DNA from: an uncultured Clostridia bacterium
GTDB lineage: Bacteria > Bacillota > Clostridia > Oscillospirales > Acutalibacteraceae
DNA: 23,591 bases
Direction: 5' to 3'
NCBI GenBank assembly: GCA_958436475.1
Contig: CAUBKG010000032.1
Span: 1-23,591, forward strand
Numbering within the stretch: the stretch's first letter is position 1; each line of letters starts with the position of its first letter. The notes under the pieces were generated by a model. That model did no database searches and was not told the origin of the DNA. It worked only from the letters and a program-made list of their open reading frames with translations. Below, piece by piece: positions 23,154 to 23,591 of the stretch. Position numbers and translations under genes: made by a program.

Positions 23154-23480
23154 ATGTTGAATGTTATCAGTGTGATCCTCTTTGCTTATCTGGCGGTCCG
23201 CCTGTTCCGGCATCGGAACGATTTCCGCGAAAACAAATACCTTTGCGGAATTGCCGGATATCTTGCCGTTTTTGAATCGGTAACTCTGGTTCATCCGGAA
23301 CCGATGGGCAGCGCCCTGCTGTTTGCGGCAGGAATCCTTCTGAAAGGCATTCTCGCCCTTTGCTGCTTCTATCAGCTCCACCGCAAAAAGCCCGCACGCA
23401 AGGTGGTGCCGATCGCCTCCTATGAAAATAAGAGCCAGCCGCGCAAGGCGGCTGTTTCCTCCTACCGCCGCGCCGTATAA
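23154..23480 (+). CDS. Small membrane protein of unknown function
   Basis: A 108-residue protein that I do not recognise. Three hydrophobic segments are visible (about 2-18, 29-46 and 52-74), with a basic stretch (RLFRHRNDFRENK) after the first. The C-terminal tail of about 34 residues has ten Lys/Arg and one acidic residue, so it probably faces the cytoplasm or binds a polyanion. ATG 23154 is preferred, with GGAG (23140-23143) 10 nt upstream; an in-frame ATG at 23112 lies at the predicted transcription start. The gene has its own promoter and a hairpin after its stop, so it is a single-gene unit divergent from miaB. Two cysteines lie together in the third segment (LCCF). Confidence 0.7.
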   Translation: MLNVISVILFAYLAVRLFRHRNDFRENKYLCGIAGYLAVFESVTLVHPEPMGSALLFAAGILLKGILALCCFYQLHRKKPARKVVPIASYENKSQPRKAAVSSYRRAV

Positions 23481-23484
23481 CGTG

Positions 23485-23517
23485 GCCTTTGCCGCTGAAA
23501 CGTGCAAAGGCGTTCTT
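23485..23517 (+). terminator. Probable terminator after the small membrane protein gene
   Basis: An 8-bp perfect stem, GCCTTTGC (23485-23492) with GCAAAGGC (23504-23511), 11-nt loop, begins 4 bp after the stop codon. The following GTTCTT is only a weak T-run, so efficiency may be moderate. From about 23520 to the window end I see no recognisable feature. Confidence 0.5.
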
Positions 23518-23591
23518 AGCCTTGTATTCTCATTCTGTACCCTCGGTGTACAAAGGGCAATATGCCTGCAGCAGCCAAAATGAGCGCTGGC

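Noticed and set aside
23088..23507. 139-codon minus-strand open frame opposite the small membrane protein
   Set aside because: The plus-strand gene has promoter, ribosome site, membrane pattern and terminator; the minus frame has none.

Overview
The window looks like chromosome from an anaerobic Firmicute of class Clostridia, probably a GC-rich Oscillospirales/Ruminococcaceae-type lineage. This is inferred from four things: the Bacillus/Clostridium-type gene orders, the [FeFe]-hydrogenase maturation genes, strong AGGAGG-type ribosome binding sites with some TTG/GTG starts, and the split transketolase. I could not run a similarity search, so the genus is open. No tRNA, rRNA, CRISPR array, transposase or prophage gene was seen.

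Layout. Positions 1-400 hold a non-coding mosaic of short hairpins, including two tandem ~97-bp units, followed by a plus-strand NUDIX hydrolase gene (441-947). From about 22624 down to 996 nearly everything is on the minus strand in a compact series with gaps of a few bases or ATGA overlaps. In transcription order it is: miaB, a YlbF/YmcA-family gene, mutS, mutL, miaA, an HlyD-like membrane protein gene, yggS (ylmE), sepF, ylmH, divIVA, ileS, lspA, an rluD-type pseudouridine synthase gene, a HAD phosphatase gene, and the transketolase N and C halves. After a terminator-like hairpin come a TM1266-type regulator, hydF and hydE. A terminator between hydE and the NUDIX gene can serve both. At the right end, an AT-rich divergent region carries a sigma-A-like promoter on each side. 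It separates miaB from a small plus-strand membrane protein gene (23154-23480).

How the genes work together. The block joins two arrangements known separately in Bacillus. One is tRNA modification plus mismatch repair (miaB - ymcA-like - mutS - mutL - miaA). The other is the ylm division cluster with its neighbours (ylmE - sepF - ylmH - divIVA - ileS - lspA - rluD-type). Downstream genes serve central carbon metabolism (transketolase) and H-cluster assembly for [FeFe] hydrogenase.

Most of the window is ordinary housekeeping sequence. The points most worth a second look are: the hairpin mosaic with compensatory arm changes; the terminator-like hairpin directly in front of the hydrogenase-maturation genes; HydF with Gln where the family usually has the His of HCxxC; hydE/hydF without hydG; an orphan HlyD-type adaptor in the division cluster; the Cys-rich tail of the YlbF-family protein; and the promoter region of the small membrane protein, which has a LexA-like half-matched box.
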